From contig OY288261.1 in assembly GCA_958450325.1 (NCBI GenBank), forward strand, positions 13,133,277-13,197,276: 64,000 nt of DNA. Reading direction: 5' to 3'. Positions 48,693-60,379 of this stretch are shown here, piece after piece (the first letter of the stretch is position 1; the number at the start of each line of letters is the position of its first letter). The notes beneath the pieces were generated by a model. It was not told where the DNA came from, did no database searches, and was given only the letters and a program-made list of their open reading frames with translations. A program made the translations under genes and the position numbers. The stretch comes from Agrostemma githago (Eukaryota; Streptophyta; Magnoliopsida; Caryophyllales; Caryophyllaceae).

Positions 48693-48697
48693 CTGAT

Positions 48698-49590
48698 CAC
48701 TAATGATTTCGCGAGGTATGCCGTATCGGCAAATGATGTTACTTTGTAGGAATTTGACTACTTGTTTAGAGGTTAGTACAGTGTAAGAGGCGGCTTCTAC
48801 CCATTTGGTAAAGTAATCGACGACCACTATTATAAAACAGTGTTCGCCTGACCTGGTTGGGTGTACCTTCCCTATGATGTCAATTCCCTAGGTAGAGAAG
48901 GACCATTGTCTTGTTGTGGTGTGGATTGGGTATGGTGGTAGGTGTTGGATGTTGGCGAATATTTGGCAATTGTGACAGTGGCGGACGTGACGCCGACAAT
49001 CTGCCTCCAGTGTAACCCAGTAATAACCTAGTCTCATTATTTTTCGGACTAATAGGTGTGCGCTTATATGGGGTCCGCATTCCCCGTCATGTACCTCTTC
49101 CATGACTCTCTCAGATTGAGTTTTGTTTATGCACCTAAGGAGTATTCCTTGTGGGGTTCGTTTGTACAGTATTCCTTGGTTTAGAACGTAATGGGCGGCT
49201 TGTATTCGTAAGGCTCTTTTGTTTTTGGTGTTTGTGTTGGGAGGGTATGATCCATCGGTTTTGAAGTCTAGGATCGCTTTGTACCAGGGTTCTTCAGGGG
49301 TGTCGTCGGTTTCAAGGTTGTGGATGTAGACGGGTTTTTCACTCCTTTCTACGTAGATAGTCATAGAGAAGAGGTTGTCAGGCATGTTTATTAGTGAAGC
49401 TAGCTCGGATAGGGCATCAGCGAATTGGTTTTCTTCGCAGGGTATGTGTACGAAGTCGATTTCGGTGAATTCCTGGGATATTGTTTTTTCGGTTTGGTAC
49501 GGGGATAGGCTTTCGCTATAGACTTTCCAGGTGCCTGTGGCTTGGTTTGAACAATATAGTGGTTTCGGTTTGCTATATATAGTGGTTTTT
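48698..49590 (-). pseudogene. Z pol: RNase H end and N-terminal half of integrase
   Basis: The minus frame from about 49550 reads KVYSESLSPYQTEKTISQEF and HIPCEENQFADALSELASL (end of RNase H). It then reads the integrase zinc finger with H/H and CRRHVRHCHNCQ, then the core GIDIIGKV, VVVDYFTKWVEAASY and RYGIPREIISD. A TAG stop at 48888 stands where the family has Trp. The core is cut at 48697 by the LARD-like element. Upstream of 49590 the coding match ends, with a short duplication (tatagcgaaagcct at two sites, complement near 49505 and 49605). RT, protease and gag of Z are missing. Confidence 0.82.
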
Positions 49591-49636
49591 GGCTTGGTAC
49601 GGGGAGGCTTTCGCTATAGAATGGAGAAACAGATGA

Positions 49637-49833
49637 TTTTGATTGTTGTTCAAATGATGGCGGGGGAGGTGGTATATATAGTGGTATGGTAGGTAGTACC
49701 AACCACTATATGACCAATCAAAAACAAGGAGGTGTGGTAGGTAGTACCAACCACTTGACTAACCAACCAAAAATAAGATCACTACCTACCACTCAATTTA
49801 CTTGGCAAAAGCTTCTTTTGAAGCAACTATTCC
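49637..49833. repeat. Short copy of the direct repeat at 51497-51752
   Basis: From gattttgattgttgttcaaa to gaagcaactattccaa this matches 51497-51752 almost base for base, except that the TA run is short here. It includes the last codons and stop of the ORF at 51715. It lies at the broken edge of Z. Confidence 0.85.
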
Positions 49834-51496
49834 AACAATCCCCAACATGATTCAAAAGAAGAAAGGTCAAAAAAAATGGCAACGGAGACTCGGTGTTTAG
49901 ATGTTTAGTGTCTTTTGGACTTTAACTAACACCCAGTGCATACAAAAGACCTAAAAGCACCATTTGAGGTGGATTATAGCCTTTAACCTTCTAATGGAGT
50001 TGGTAGAAGGTCGATTGCGCACTTACCGATCTCAAATCAGGGCTGGTACTCGCACCATCCATGAACTCATCATGAATGTTAAGTGTATAACATAAGTGTT
50101 TTACTTGGACTTCCCAAGTGCCCTCCACATGAATCCTGGCCTGGTATGTAGTTCATGAATGCCTCTAGAGATCCTAAAGCCTTAAGGATCTCTTGGGGTT
50201 TAGAGCAATAGCCCCCACATTCACATAGGTAAATTCATCAGGTTTGACTGTCACAAACCATCCGTTAGGACTATGAATTTATTAAGAGTCGAAGCTCAGC
50301 CTTGAAAACACAAGACATCATATCTAAGAATGAAAATAAAACACGTCACATAAACATGTTACAAAGGAAATGGTTGTGACATTATAACTCGAGTTCACTG
50401 TGACTTCGCTTGACCGCATTTGACCTTAGCTGGCTAAGTTTGGTATCAATCACAGTTTACTCCTTAATAGGCTTTAATCCCATTTCCTGTGCTGACTCCA
50501 ACACAACTCAAACAATGGCCGTTGACGAGATGATCTCAATATCCTCTCGATTTAACATATTCTCGAGAAATCATATACTATTGTGGTATCACACATATCG
50601 ATGATCACCATTTCACAATACCTCAACATTTTGCAATTCGCTACCTCAACGTAGCTTTTGATAATTAAGATGGAGTTTATACATATCTCCCCCACAATGA
50701 AAAATTTACTGATCGGCATCTTCGCCATTTAGCTCACTCACCATTATTATGAGTGATAATGCGATCAACCAATTTGTATGTGATGGAAAACCTTCTTGAA
50801 TCCTTTGTTATAAGTTAAGTTTTAGCTTTACTATCAAAGAGTCGGCAACTGGGAATATGTTAGCAATAGTCAATGCTTCTGCCAAAAAGAGATGCTCCAT
50901 TAGTTAATACTTGACACAAGTTTAAGGGAAGAATAACTTATAAACGGTGCATACTGCTAATTAGTCATGTACATAATCCCATGATCAAAAGTGATTACAT
51001 AATTCTTAACTTATACTCGGCACGACTTAGTTAGTAAAATTATTTAATTAGTTAATCCTACCTTTGACTCGCATATCGTATCACAAATTTCCTACCTTTT
51101 TATTTTAAAAAAATAATTAAATCAATTTTAGATTGTTAGTAATACGATATGGAGTATAAGACTAGTACCGAAAAAAAGTACGATCACATTAATGCGAGTA
51201 TATCAAGATTATTGTATATCGAGTTATAAAGACAAATTAAGTTGATAAATAAATAAAATTAAGTTAATATAAAAGCAAATAGTAATGAGATAGCTTATCT
51301 AGGTAAAAGATGGTTGTGGCGCGACAGAATCGTCACTGTCCTAAAGTTGATTTATGCCCCGTCTGCTACACACGACCTCAATAGCACTCAACTCCCAGGA
51401 TTACACAACCGCTGTTACCCTAGTGTAGGTGGAGAAACAGATGAATACCGCCAAGAACGTTGCCAAATTTTTAGAGAGAATGTAGAAGAAGAGAAA
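49834..51496. other. Unclassified 1.7-kb segment between direct repeats
   Basis: No ORF with recognisable domains and no clear transposon ends. The part 50130-50330 has LTR-like features (a clipped style of gtaaattcatcaggtttgac) but no partner copy. The ORF at 51314-51598 ends in the TA run and is not credible. Confidence 0.3.
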
Positions 51497-51535
51497 GATG
51501 ATTTTGATGGTTGTTCAAATGATGGCGGGGGAGGT

Positions 51536-51536
<1 letters not shown>

Positions 51537-51592
<56 letters not shown>

Positions 51593-51598
51593 ATATAG
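51537..51598. repeat. TA dinucleotide microsatellite
   Basis: About 28 TA units with a few tatg units at the right end. The equivalent place in the other repeat copy (49672-49681) has only four or so. Confidence 0.95.
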
Positions 51599-51714
51599 TG
51601 GTATGGTAGGTAGTACCAACCACTATACGACCAATCAAAAACAAGGAGGTGTGGTAGGTAGTATCAACCACTTGACTAACCAACCAAAAATAAGATCACT
51701 ACCTACCACTCAAT

Positions 51715-52239
51715 TTACTTGGCAAAAGCTTCTTTTGAAGCAACTATTCCAATAGCTTCATCTTCATTCAACACTGTTTGGCCATCAGCTTCAAGCCTTC
51801 TTCTAATGGCCTCTTGTCTAATCCAATCGGGATTAGTTTGATCCATGCCTTCATCAATATTCAGAGCTTGAACATACGGGTCCTCGTATTGAAATCCATG
51901 AGGAACATGATTCGGGTCGCCCATCACCCCACCCATTCCATGAGGACCTTCAGCCAACAATCTTCTTGCTATATTCCCCATCTCCCTTGGACCCTGTTCC
52001 TGGCCTTCTTGGTTGTCCGCATCGACCTCCATACCATCACGATTCGCTTCCCCTACTCCTTGCCCACGTTTGCTTCCACCATCTACTGGATATAACACAA
52101 CACATGCAAAAGGAATGTTGTTAGGAGTATACCTCATGCCTGCTTGAACCCTTCCTCCTAGAGTAACTCCCATGTCGAAATTCACCATACGATCCTCCCA
52201 TAATATTTCTTGAAAAGCTCCCAAGTTCTCATGACCAAA
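51715..52239 (-). CDS. Unrecognised coding fragment, probably a last exon
   Basis: The minus frame is open from a possible splice acceptor (CACGTCAG, exon from 52239) to a stop at 51715, about 174 codons, with no ATG at its start. It contains LWEDRMVNFDMGVTLGG, RYTPNNIPFACVVLYPVDGG, an acidic stretch (MEVDADNQEGQEQGP), MGNIARRLLAEGP and DWIRQEAIRRRLEADGQ. Composition and codon use look protein-like. I do not recognise the family. It could be a host gene piece or a transposon-encoded protein. Its 3' end is duplicated at 49805-49833. Confidence 0.4.
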   Translation of the reverse strand, partial: FGHENLGAFQEILWEDRMVNFDMGVTLGGRVQAGMRYTPNNIPFACVVLYPVDGGSKRGQGVGEANRDGMEVDADNQEGQEQGPREMGNIARRLLAEGPHGMGGVMGDPNHVPHGFQYEDPYVQALNIDEGMDQTNPDWIRQEAIRRRLEADGQTVLNEDEAIGIVASKEAFAK

Positions 52240-52645
52240 CTGACGTGGGCAACTATGTCATATACTACGTACATAAGAAGGAATAACGAATTGAATTAAA
52301 ATTCTAAATGGCAACCACAGGAAACATGGTTTGATGAAAAGGCTTACTTGCTTACTTAGTCGAATAACGGGTACTTGGTCGAATAATGGTTTCTGTTTTG
52401 CGGGATGTATCAACTCTTCGTTGGACCTTCAAAAAAAGAATATCAAATCACTAACTCATTATTTAAATGAGACATTGGTACTTTCGAACTTAGGATTACC
52501 ATGACGTTTAAAGTGTTATTTTAAAGTCTATGTATAAAGTAAATGGGAGGAACAAAAATAAATGAAGGGAGTTAAAGGCAAGTGATATCTTCAAAGAAAG
52601 CAAAAACAAAGTCCTAACTCTTGAAATCAGTGTTACAGTGTATAT
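52240..52645. other. AT-rich segment without recognised features
   Basis: Lies between the coding fragment and the copia II LTR. Could be intron of the coding fragment. No ORF or repeat stands out. Confidence 0.3.
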
Positions 52646-52820
52646 TGTTATGAAATCATATTAGGTGAATGTCCATTGGGCTTTTGACCCATACGTAAAC
52701 TCCCTCATCATTACTGATGTACTATATATATCCCTCTCAATGAGATGAATAAGACAACTCTCTCACATATTTCTCGCTCTATTTTCTCTCTACTTTTCCT
52801 TTCTCTCTCGTTTTATAACA
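52646..52820 (+). repeat. 5' LTR of copia element II
   Basis: Runs tgttatgaaatcat to cgttttataaca, 175 bp. TATA box at 52723-52731. The first 75 bp match the 3' LTR start (57022-57096) with one visible difference. It is followed by cattatcagcacgag (52821 onward), the usual primer-binding context in this copia group, related to an internal part of initiator-Met tRNA. Confidence 0.85.
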
Positions 52821-52864
52821 CATTATCAGCACGAGACTCTAATTACTGTGTAGAAAACAATTGA

Positions 52865-53095
52865 GGGGAGTTCATTTTTTTTCTCAATCCTTGTATGTTT
52901 TAAACAAGGAGTTCATTATTTTCTTTTTCAATCCTTGCATCTCTTAACCAAGGAATTCGTTAATTTTCTCTCAATGCTTGCATCTCTCAAGCAAGGAGTT
53001 CATTATTTTTTTTTCGATCTTGCATCTATCAAAGCAAGAAGTTCGTTATTTTTTTTGATTCTTGCATCTTTATAGCAAAGAAGTCGTATTTTATT
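52865..53095. repeat. Degenerate short repeats after the PBS of copia II
   Basis: About five imperfect units of some 55 bp built from caaggagttcattattttct followed by caatccttgcatct. They lie directly downstream of the primer-binding site. Confidence 0.6.
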
Positions 53096-54706
53096 TCTCA
53101 GTTCTATATTAAGTTAATTCATGTCTTTTGAAGATACACATATGATCTATTATTATCTTATGACTATAAAGACATCATAGTATATATATATATATGGGGT
53201 ATTTTCAATGCATCTCCACATTTGTATCTTTATTGCAAAGAATTATATATATTAAAGTAGTCGTTTTAACGATTGAGATATATACTTTAAAGCATAATAG
53301 TTAAGTTCCTACGATACTAATATTTTGTTTATCTCTTTGTCAATATATTTTTAAACGGAAATTTTGACAACTTTATATTATTTCAACAATATGATTTAGA
53401 TGTTAAATTGAATGATTATCGAAATACATATTTTCTAAAGTCATAGATTTTGATATCATAAATATTTAATTTCTATAATAGTATATATTCTCTAACTTGT
53501 TATAGCAATGTAGTTATAGTAGTAATAGTTTGTAATTATAGTAACAATCTTTCTATTTTGCTACATACTCCATATTATACTGTATGAAATACTAATAACC
53601 ATCCTTAGGTTATTACAAATACGTAATAACATGCATGATGATATACTTATTATTAGAAATTTAGAATGTTAAAGTCTTCATAATCATGTTCATTATTTTC
53701 TAAGTTACGTTTGTCACATGTAACTTACTTTCTATATATTGTGAAATGTTATGTGGTGATTCAATGTGAGATTGTCTCCTATCAATTTAATGCGAGAAGT
53801 CTCCTTTATCGAGTTTATCTCAGACAAAAAGAAATTTTGTCAGTATAATGTCAGCCGATCTCCTATCGCATTAATGTGAGACAAAAATCATTATAATTGG
53901 AGATGATTTCATATAAATTACGATCTTCGATCGGTATAAGTTGAGTCAATCCTCCTATAAATTTATTGTTATCAGTATTTATTTCTAAAATAATCTTACT
54001 CATAATTATTCTCTAATTTCTTACTTCGGAAATCTCCAATTTTTCAACTCCGTAACTCTTAAATATTCATCATTTGAGAAATTTATCGAACAGAATATAT
54101 AAATATCGTTATATTTCCCAAAAGGATATTAATATACGACTAATCTTGCAAATTTGCATAAGACACTAGAAGTGTTCTATATGGCGAGATGAATATAAAG
54201 TTCCATGTCATATTGAGTAATAGATAATCATAAGTTTAGCATCCAATAGTTCGGCATGTACTCCTAAGTGCAAATTGTACATATTGAGATATAGCCAACT
54301 TCAATTCGCATATGCATTATTGCAATTAATTGCGAACAAATATTAAAAGTTGACATGAACTGATTAAGCATATATGATCAACAAGTGCTTGAAAAGTATG
54401 GGTTTAAGAATCATGAATTAAAATTGACTATGAATGATGATATTTGGAGATCCAATTGCACATTACTCGAGGTTGAATAAACATATTTTACGTTCAATTC
54501 TACGAATTGATCGATATTGTTTAAAGTAGCGTGAAGACCACGTATCAAATACGAGTAATTTGTGCTATTAGAATTCACAATTTGATCGTTATCATGTGAA
54601 TAAATTGATCTCTTAAATTTGGCATTTAGAATCAGCCATTAAAAGTCAATTATTTTATGAACCACGTACTCCCCGAAATATATCATAATCTTGCAAAAAT
54701 ACCCAT

Positions 54707-56060
54707 TGTTAGTAAATGAGGAATGTCTCATGATATTCCGTCATTAGTGTCTAGCTTTACATATTCCCGTCATTAGTATTACTCTGTATATGTCTAGATT
54801 CGTTGTATCTAGTTGTAAGTCTTTGGTATTTATACCGAACTAATTCAATAACGTAACATAATCAAGGCATTACGTTAACTTACATGGTATCAACCTAACC
54901 AATCCTCACACAAATCTTCCGCTTGCTACAACCTCGTGATTTACCCGCCGGCCGGAGATGGCCTTCTTATTTTCATCTCCGGTGGGTACTTCATGTCGTT
55001 AATATGCTTTTCTTCGTTCAGAAACCTTTTATAATAACAATAATAATAATACAGTAAGAGGTGAGTAGTGATGATGACTTGGTTTACACTATTACCTACG
55101 TCCATCCTGCCGCTTCGCTGCCTTCTTTTATTATTTCCTTTCGTCAATTATAATATAATTCTAAATTTCTAATAATTACATAATAATATCTCTAGCTATC
55201 CTCCGTACCGATTTTTATATTATATTGTTCTGCCGTTGTCATGTTCTCCGTTGATTCGATCACCGTTAATACCGCTCCTACCCTTGTCGTTGTTTTGACA
55301 ACCGCCGGCCGTACTAAACCTCCGCCCCTCCCATCATCGTCTTCTTCGTGTCCGTCTTAGGTTCTCCCCAGCAACTGCCCTTGCCCCACGGGCCGGGTGG
55401 TCTTACTCCGTCGACTACGACCCGCATGGCCAACCAGTCGACACAGGATCGAAGAGCCCGGTCGGGTGTTTTATGTTTCGGTTTAGTCGTTTTGTTTTTT
55501 CTTTTTTTTTACACTGTTGAGCATTTTGCTCCAGTTTGTGGTGCTTTACGGGTTGTCACGCTCCCGTACACCATTTTTTTTCTTTTTAATTTATACTGTT
55601 GAGCTTTGCTCCAGTATGTGGTGCCTTACGGGTTGTCACGCGCCCGTACACCATTTTCTTTTTATTTGTGTCACGACCTGTCGTTTCGGCCTCGTGCACC
55701 TTTAGATTTGTTAGCGTTTTTATTTTATTTTCGGCATGCGCGAAAGTTCGAGACATAGTTTCAAGGCACATAGTTGCAGTTCCGGCGTCGAAAGGTCGAC
55801 TTGGTTCATCTTCAACGACATCTACAATTATCTTTTGGTCCAGTCAAAGCGTCCGCAAACTACCGTTTTGACTGAGGGGGTGTGTTAGTAAATGAGGAAT
55901 GTCTCATGACATTCCGTCATTAGTGTCTAGCTTTACATATTCCCGTCATTCGTATTACTCCGTATATGTCTAGATTCGTTGTATCTAGTTGTAAGCCTGT
56001 GGTATTTATACCGAACTAATTCAATAACGTAACATAATCAAGGCATTACGTTAACTTACA
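54707..56060 (+). mobile_element. TRIM-like LTR retrotransposon, 1354 bp
   Basis: LTRs of 178 bp at 54707-54884 and 55883-56060 run tgttagtaaatgagg to cgttaacttaca and differ at about six positions. The target duplication is a perfect cccat (54702-54706 and 56061-56065). The PBS tggtatcaacc (54885) resembles the initiator-Met site, and the polypurine tract is gaggggg (55874-55880). The 1-kb interior has no gag or pol. It contains a hairpin (ccggagatgg...catctccgg, 54951-54983) and an imperfect duplication at 55510-55660. It is inserted in copia II. Confidence 0.88.
55512..55660. repeat. Two-copy repeat inside the TRIM-like element
   Basis: The unit actgttgagc.tttgctccag, then t.tgtggtgc.ttacgggttgtcacgc, then ccgtacaccatttt occurs twice, about 90 bp apart. 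Confidence 0.8.
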
Positions 56061-57021
56061 CCCATCAATGAAATCTTATTTGCATATGATATGATAAACC
56101 CATTCTAAGGTGGTTAAGTAAATGATTGCAATCTATCTTGAATATTTGTTTTACCACCTTAGGGGGAGAAAGTGAGTGACAAGTTGGTAAATCTACAAAT
56201 ATATAAGTAGAAGTTTCATCATATCAAATTACGCGTATTTATCGTGTACAGTAATATATAAGTAGAATGATGAATCTACAAAATTACATCGATATGAAAT
56301 GGCTACACATTTGTACGCAATATCAAGTGGCCTATTGAATAAGGATTTTATAAATCCGTACGATCGTCGACATATTTATTGGTATCAATGAGCTCGTAAT
56401 CCTGAAATTCATCTTATTTATTGATGATATTGAAAAGTATACAATACAGTTTGCATATCGAGTCATCATGCTGATATATAGAAACCAAGTATATCATTTC
56501 ATGTTAGTTTTCTTATCACATCGTTGCATCATTTCATATTCATATAGTTTAAATTTAGTCACATATTATATTCGTGCAAATTATTGATAATCTGACTATA
56601 CTTTGAAATGTTGAAGTTATATTTGGATGAAGACGCAACAATCAAAGACTATCTTCATATTATCCGTATAACTATTTGAAGATCAGTAATAGATTTCTAA
56701 TTATCGAAGACGTCTATGGAGTTTATCAAGTATGATGATTGTTATTTCAATATCGAGACTTATAATTACATCATGGATAATATAGTTATTTTCCGAGTGA
56801 TGTAACTATCAGGGAGAGTATGCACGCACTGTACTCTTTTTCCTTATCTATGGTTTTGTCCCACTGGGTTTTCCATGGAAAGGTTTTGATGAGGCAACAT
56901 CATATGCGTGTTTGAGGAATAATGTACTCTATTTTACACTAGTTCTTTTCCCACAAGGTTTTTTTTTTCGAGTGAGGTTTTTATGAGACATATTACTCCG
57001 TAATGTACATTCAAGGGGGAG

Positions 57022-57097
57022 TGTTATGAAATCATATTAGGTGAATGTCCATTGGGCTTTTGACCCATATGTAAACTCCCTCATCATTACTGATGTT
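57022..57097 (+). repeat. 3' LTR of copia element II, cut by Athila element C
   Basis: Starts tgttatgaaatcat after the polypurine tract and matches the 5' LTR up to cattactgatgt, where element C begins. The rest would be expected beyond the right edge of the window. Confidence 0.85.
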
Positions 57098-58968
57098 TGA
57101 TCGCGCCCCAATCGGATCGGTCGTTTAGCGAAGGACGGGGGATCAAACAATATTTATAGACTTGGATTAACACAAAAACTACTAGAGTAATCGTGGTAAG
57201 TCGAGGTCGGTCCACAGGGAGCGGAATGTGTTGACAAGTTTAAAGTGGCGTGTTTGATGTCTAGAGGGGGGTTTCTAAGGGTCGAGTCTATACTAGAGAA
57301 GTGACTACGAGGATAGCTAGTGGTGATCAATCTAGGAAAAGGTGTTAGGGGGAAGTCGGGATTCGGTACTTGAAGTCTAAGAAGGTCGGGATCGAGTTAT
57401 TGTCACAACATTGATAAAGGGAGAATGCCACCTTTCGGTTTCTTCGCCCAACCCACCTAAAAACCCGCTCTCGCGGCGAAGAAGGGTAAGTCTCTAGCTA
57501 TGGTAATTTGTACCCCGAGTTTCCTCATATTGATAGAAACTAGTCAAGGTCGGTTTAGTTGGCCTGACTAAAACAACAATGACACAACAACCATAAACAA
57601 GATAAACCAACAAGCAAGCAACCCACCAACATCCCTATATTCAAATAATCCAAGTCCTCATCCCTAAACCCCCAACAAGAAATCTACTCACTAATCATAA
57701 TGGAAAACAATAAAACGTTAACTAAGGAGAAAATCACTACAACATGCATATTAACTAGATCTAAGGAAACTAACAACAAAACAATGGAAAAACTATGATT
57801 TAACAATTACCCACCAAACTATGTAAGAAATAAGATATAACACAATAAACTAGAGAATAATCTAGAACATCATAAATAAAATCTAGAGAAACTAACAACA
57901 CTAATATGATCTAAACAAGACAATGGAGAAAACAACATAAAAACTAAACTAGAGATTAGAGAGTGGAAGAGAAATATACCAACTATGAAGATCTACAAGC
58001 AATAAGAAGATTGCATAGATAAAGATTGAATCTTTGATGAATAAAATGAAGAACTTGTCACTAATTTTTCAATAAACCCAACAAATCTTCAAATAAAACT
58101 TGAGATAATCTTCTACAAACTTGAAATCTAGAGAATTGTTGATGGAAACTAAGTAGATCTACTACTAGATTACTACTAGGATTATAGAGAATTACTAAGA
58201 ATACTACTAGATTGTTCTACTAATGGATGGTTTTTCTACACTAATGGAGGGATGAAGATACTACACTAATGAAGGGGTGGTAGTGATATGATGGATGCCT
58301 TGGGCAACAAACTAGGGTAACATATATATATTAATGCCTTAATGGGTATTTAACCTAAAGCCCAAATCCAACTTTTTGCTCTATTAGTGAGACAATCACC
58401 CTTAGCAGCTTCATGGGGTTAAATTTCGCCCTGCGGTTTGACGTAATAATCCCACCGGGTGAAATTTCACCCGGTGAGATTTTCTTCACTTTTTGCGGTT
58501 TTCGGCACTTCTTTCCATCGGGCGAAATTTCACCCGGTGGGCAAAATTTCGCCTGGTCAGTTTCGCCCGGTGGGAAGTCTCGGAAAATCTTCAGGGGAGG
58601 CAAATTACTGTCGGGTGAAATTTTGCCCGGTGGTATCTCACCGGGTGAAATTTCACGCGGTCATTTTTCTGGCCTCTTTTCTTGTCTCATTCTTCGTCGT
58701 ATGATTGGATGGCTTTAAACTTTAAGTTGTGTGCTTTGCTCTTTGGACGGTATCCCCTTCTCTTGTGCTCGTGGAAGCTCGTTCGTGATTTCGGTGCCAA
58801 ATCCTATCAAAATTGATAAAAAAAACTACCAAAAACACGTAAAACGTACAAGAGGGATGCTAATGCGAGAAGTACTCAAAATATGGCGATAATCGCACTC
58901 AAGACTCGCAAAACGAGGGAAAACGGGTCTAAATGAGAGGAAAAATGGTCTAAATTTAGCACACAACA
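57098..58968 (-). repeat. 3' LTR of Athila-like element C
   Basis: On the minus strand it runs from TGTTGTGTGC (58968) to GGGGCGCGATCA (57098), 1871 bp, and is similar to LTR B. A minus-strand TATA box lies at 58323-58330. The conserved block gtaagtcgaggtcggtccac is at about 57196-57216. Palindromes lie at 58430-58665. The polypurine tract lies just outside (complement of 58969-58981). Confidence 0.8.
58430..58665. repeat. Palindrome cluster in LTR C
   Basis: Units built on cgggtgaaatttcacccg, a perfect 18-bp palindrome extended to 24 bp by cac and gtg in the best copy (58454-58477). Related units are cgggcgaaatttcacccgg and cgggtgaaattttgcccgg. At least six occur in 235 bp. Confidence 0.9.
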
Positions 58969-60379
58969 ATTCCCCCACACTAAACCGTTGCTCGTCCTCG
59001 AGCAAAGACCCAAAAAGAAATTACAAACTACTACTACTAGCTAGACTATGCTAAGCCGATACGGGACAATTAACGGGCCCGCTCCGTCCCTTCAACTCAC
59101 ATCGAAATACCCATGAAGTAGAGTACTCCCATGCAAGGCAAGTTGGGGCTTGCTAAAAAATGGTGGATGCGACTAAACACACAAAAACACATAACACGAA
59201 AGAATAGATGCATCCAAAGCAAAATTAAAACACCGAATCCCTCATCGAGACGGCGGGGAAGACACCAATTACTTACCTAAAATAATAATAAAAATTCCAA
59301 GATAAATCACCCACGTAAACAAGGACCAAAGCCTAATACTATGACAATTAAGCAATATAGATGTTGATAACTTAGCTAGGTGCTCCTAATCTTCTAAAGG
59401 GGTACTACGGGGCGTATAACGGAGTGGAAAAAGTGAACCATGGATTCGTTCGACACTGTAGCTAGGTGCAGTCCCGCTCTCTTTGGCTAAGCCAAGAGGG
59501 TCGTTCCAAACTCGAATTTCCTAATAGCCCAAACAAAAAGGTGGAGTGCTTACAATTATTGGGTGGATCGACTAATCACCGCTATCTTCCTACCTCGGGA
59601 CTCGATCCTCTAGTTGGCACTTCACGGCGATGAATCGATCAAGGGCTTTTTTTTTGAAGGATACGTTTTTTATGATACGATTTTTCATTTGAAGCTCCTT
59701 TTCTCTCCTTTATTTTTCTTATTTTTGTGCCCTTTTCTCTTGCTTTGGTTTGCCCTTTTTTAAGCTTTTTTATGTGGTTTGAAACCAAGCTTGGAGGTTA
59801 TTTTTGTGTAAACTTATTGTGGTGATGTATAGGTGGAGGAAAAATAGGTAATCAAGAACGCGCGCCATTCCCGGATAACCCACAAAAAGGCGGAAGAAAT
59901 TTGGACTAAAGGTGCAATGGTCATTCGAGCAAGGTCACCTGGAAAACGGGATGCGGGAACCAAGGCCTAACTCCTCCATGGGTGGTCAAGGTGGTCAAAT
60001 GCAAACCCCGAAGTAAACCTCTAGTAGAAAAGGTGGACTCAAGCTAAAAGATCAACAAATTCATTGCCTAAGAGTCATTCTACTAGAATAAGATCCAAAA
60101 TCTTCAATGGGTTATCTACAATGGAATGTAAATTCTTGTAAAAGGTTTGTAATCGGGTTTTCGAAAAGTTTTAATCCTAGACACACTATACAAAGGCAAA
60201 AGGAACACACGAAAAGGAAAAGCAAAATAAAAGAAAACACAAGTAAGATCATGTACTCCATACTCCATCGTCATACAAGCACACAATCAACCACAACACC
60301 CAAAATGCTCACTTCGAGAGCCTCCAAATAGCAACGACCTAACTCCTCTACAGAAATAAAGAAGAAAGAAGGAAGGAAG
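58969..60379 (-). mobile_element. Athila element C: polypurine tract and 3' untranslated region
   Basis: The G-rich polypurine tract (seen as attcccccacact) borders the LTR. The region to about 59700 is shared with truncated pieces A and B. No gene seen; the ORF at 60107-60331 on the plus strand is Lys/Arg-rich and not credible. Confidence 0.7.

Larger units (their letters stand above)
52821..57021 (+). mobile_element. Internal region of copia element II, without intact genes
   Basis: No ORF beyond short frames apart from the inserted TRIM-like element (54707-56060). A pol-like relic taccaccttagggggagaaa at 56152-56171 parallels 14374-14391 in element I. Two 3' motifs (tgtactctttttcc...tcccactgggttttcc...aggttttgatgaggca) lie at 56829-56995. 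The polypurine tract is tcaagggggag (57011-57021). The opening part (52860-53100) repeats a pattern of ttcttgcatct.t..agcaa.gaagttcgtta several times. It is non-autonomous. Confidence 0.7.

Noticed and set aside
51314..51598. ORFs running into the TA repeat on both strands
   Set aside because: The ends code for alternating Ile and Tyr purely from the TA run, and no conserved part precedes it.
49637..51755. A small LTR retrotransposon with the direct repeats as LTRs
   Set aside because: The ORF at 51715 reads out of the right-hand repeat into the flank, no PBS or PPT borders the repeats, and no target duplication was found.
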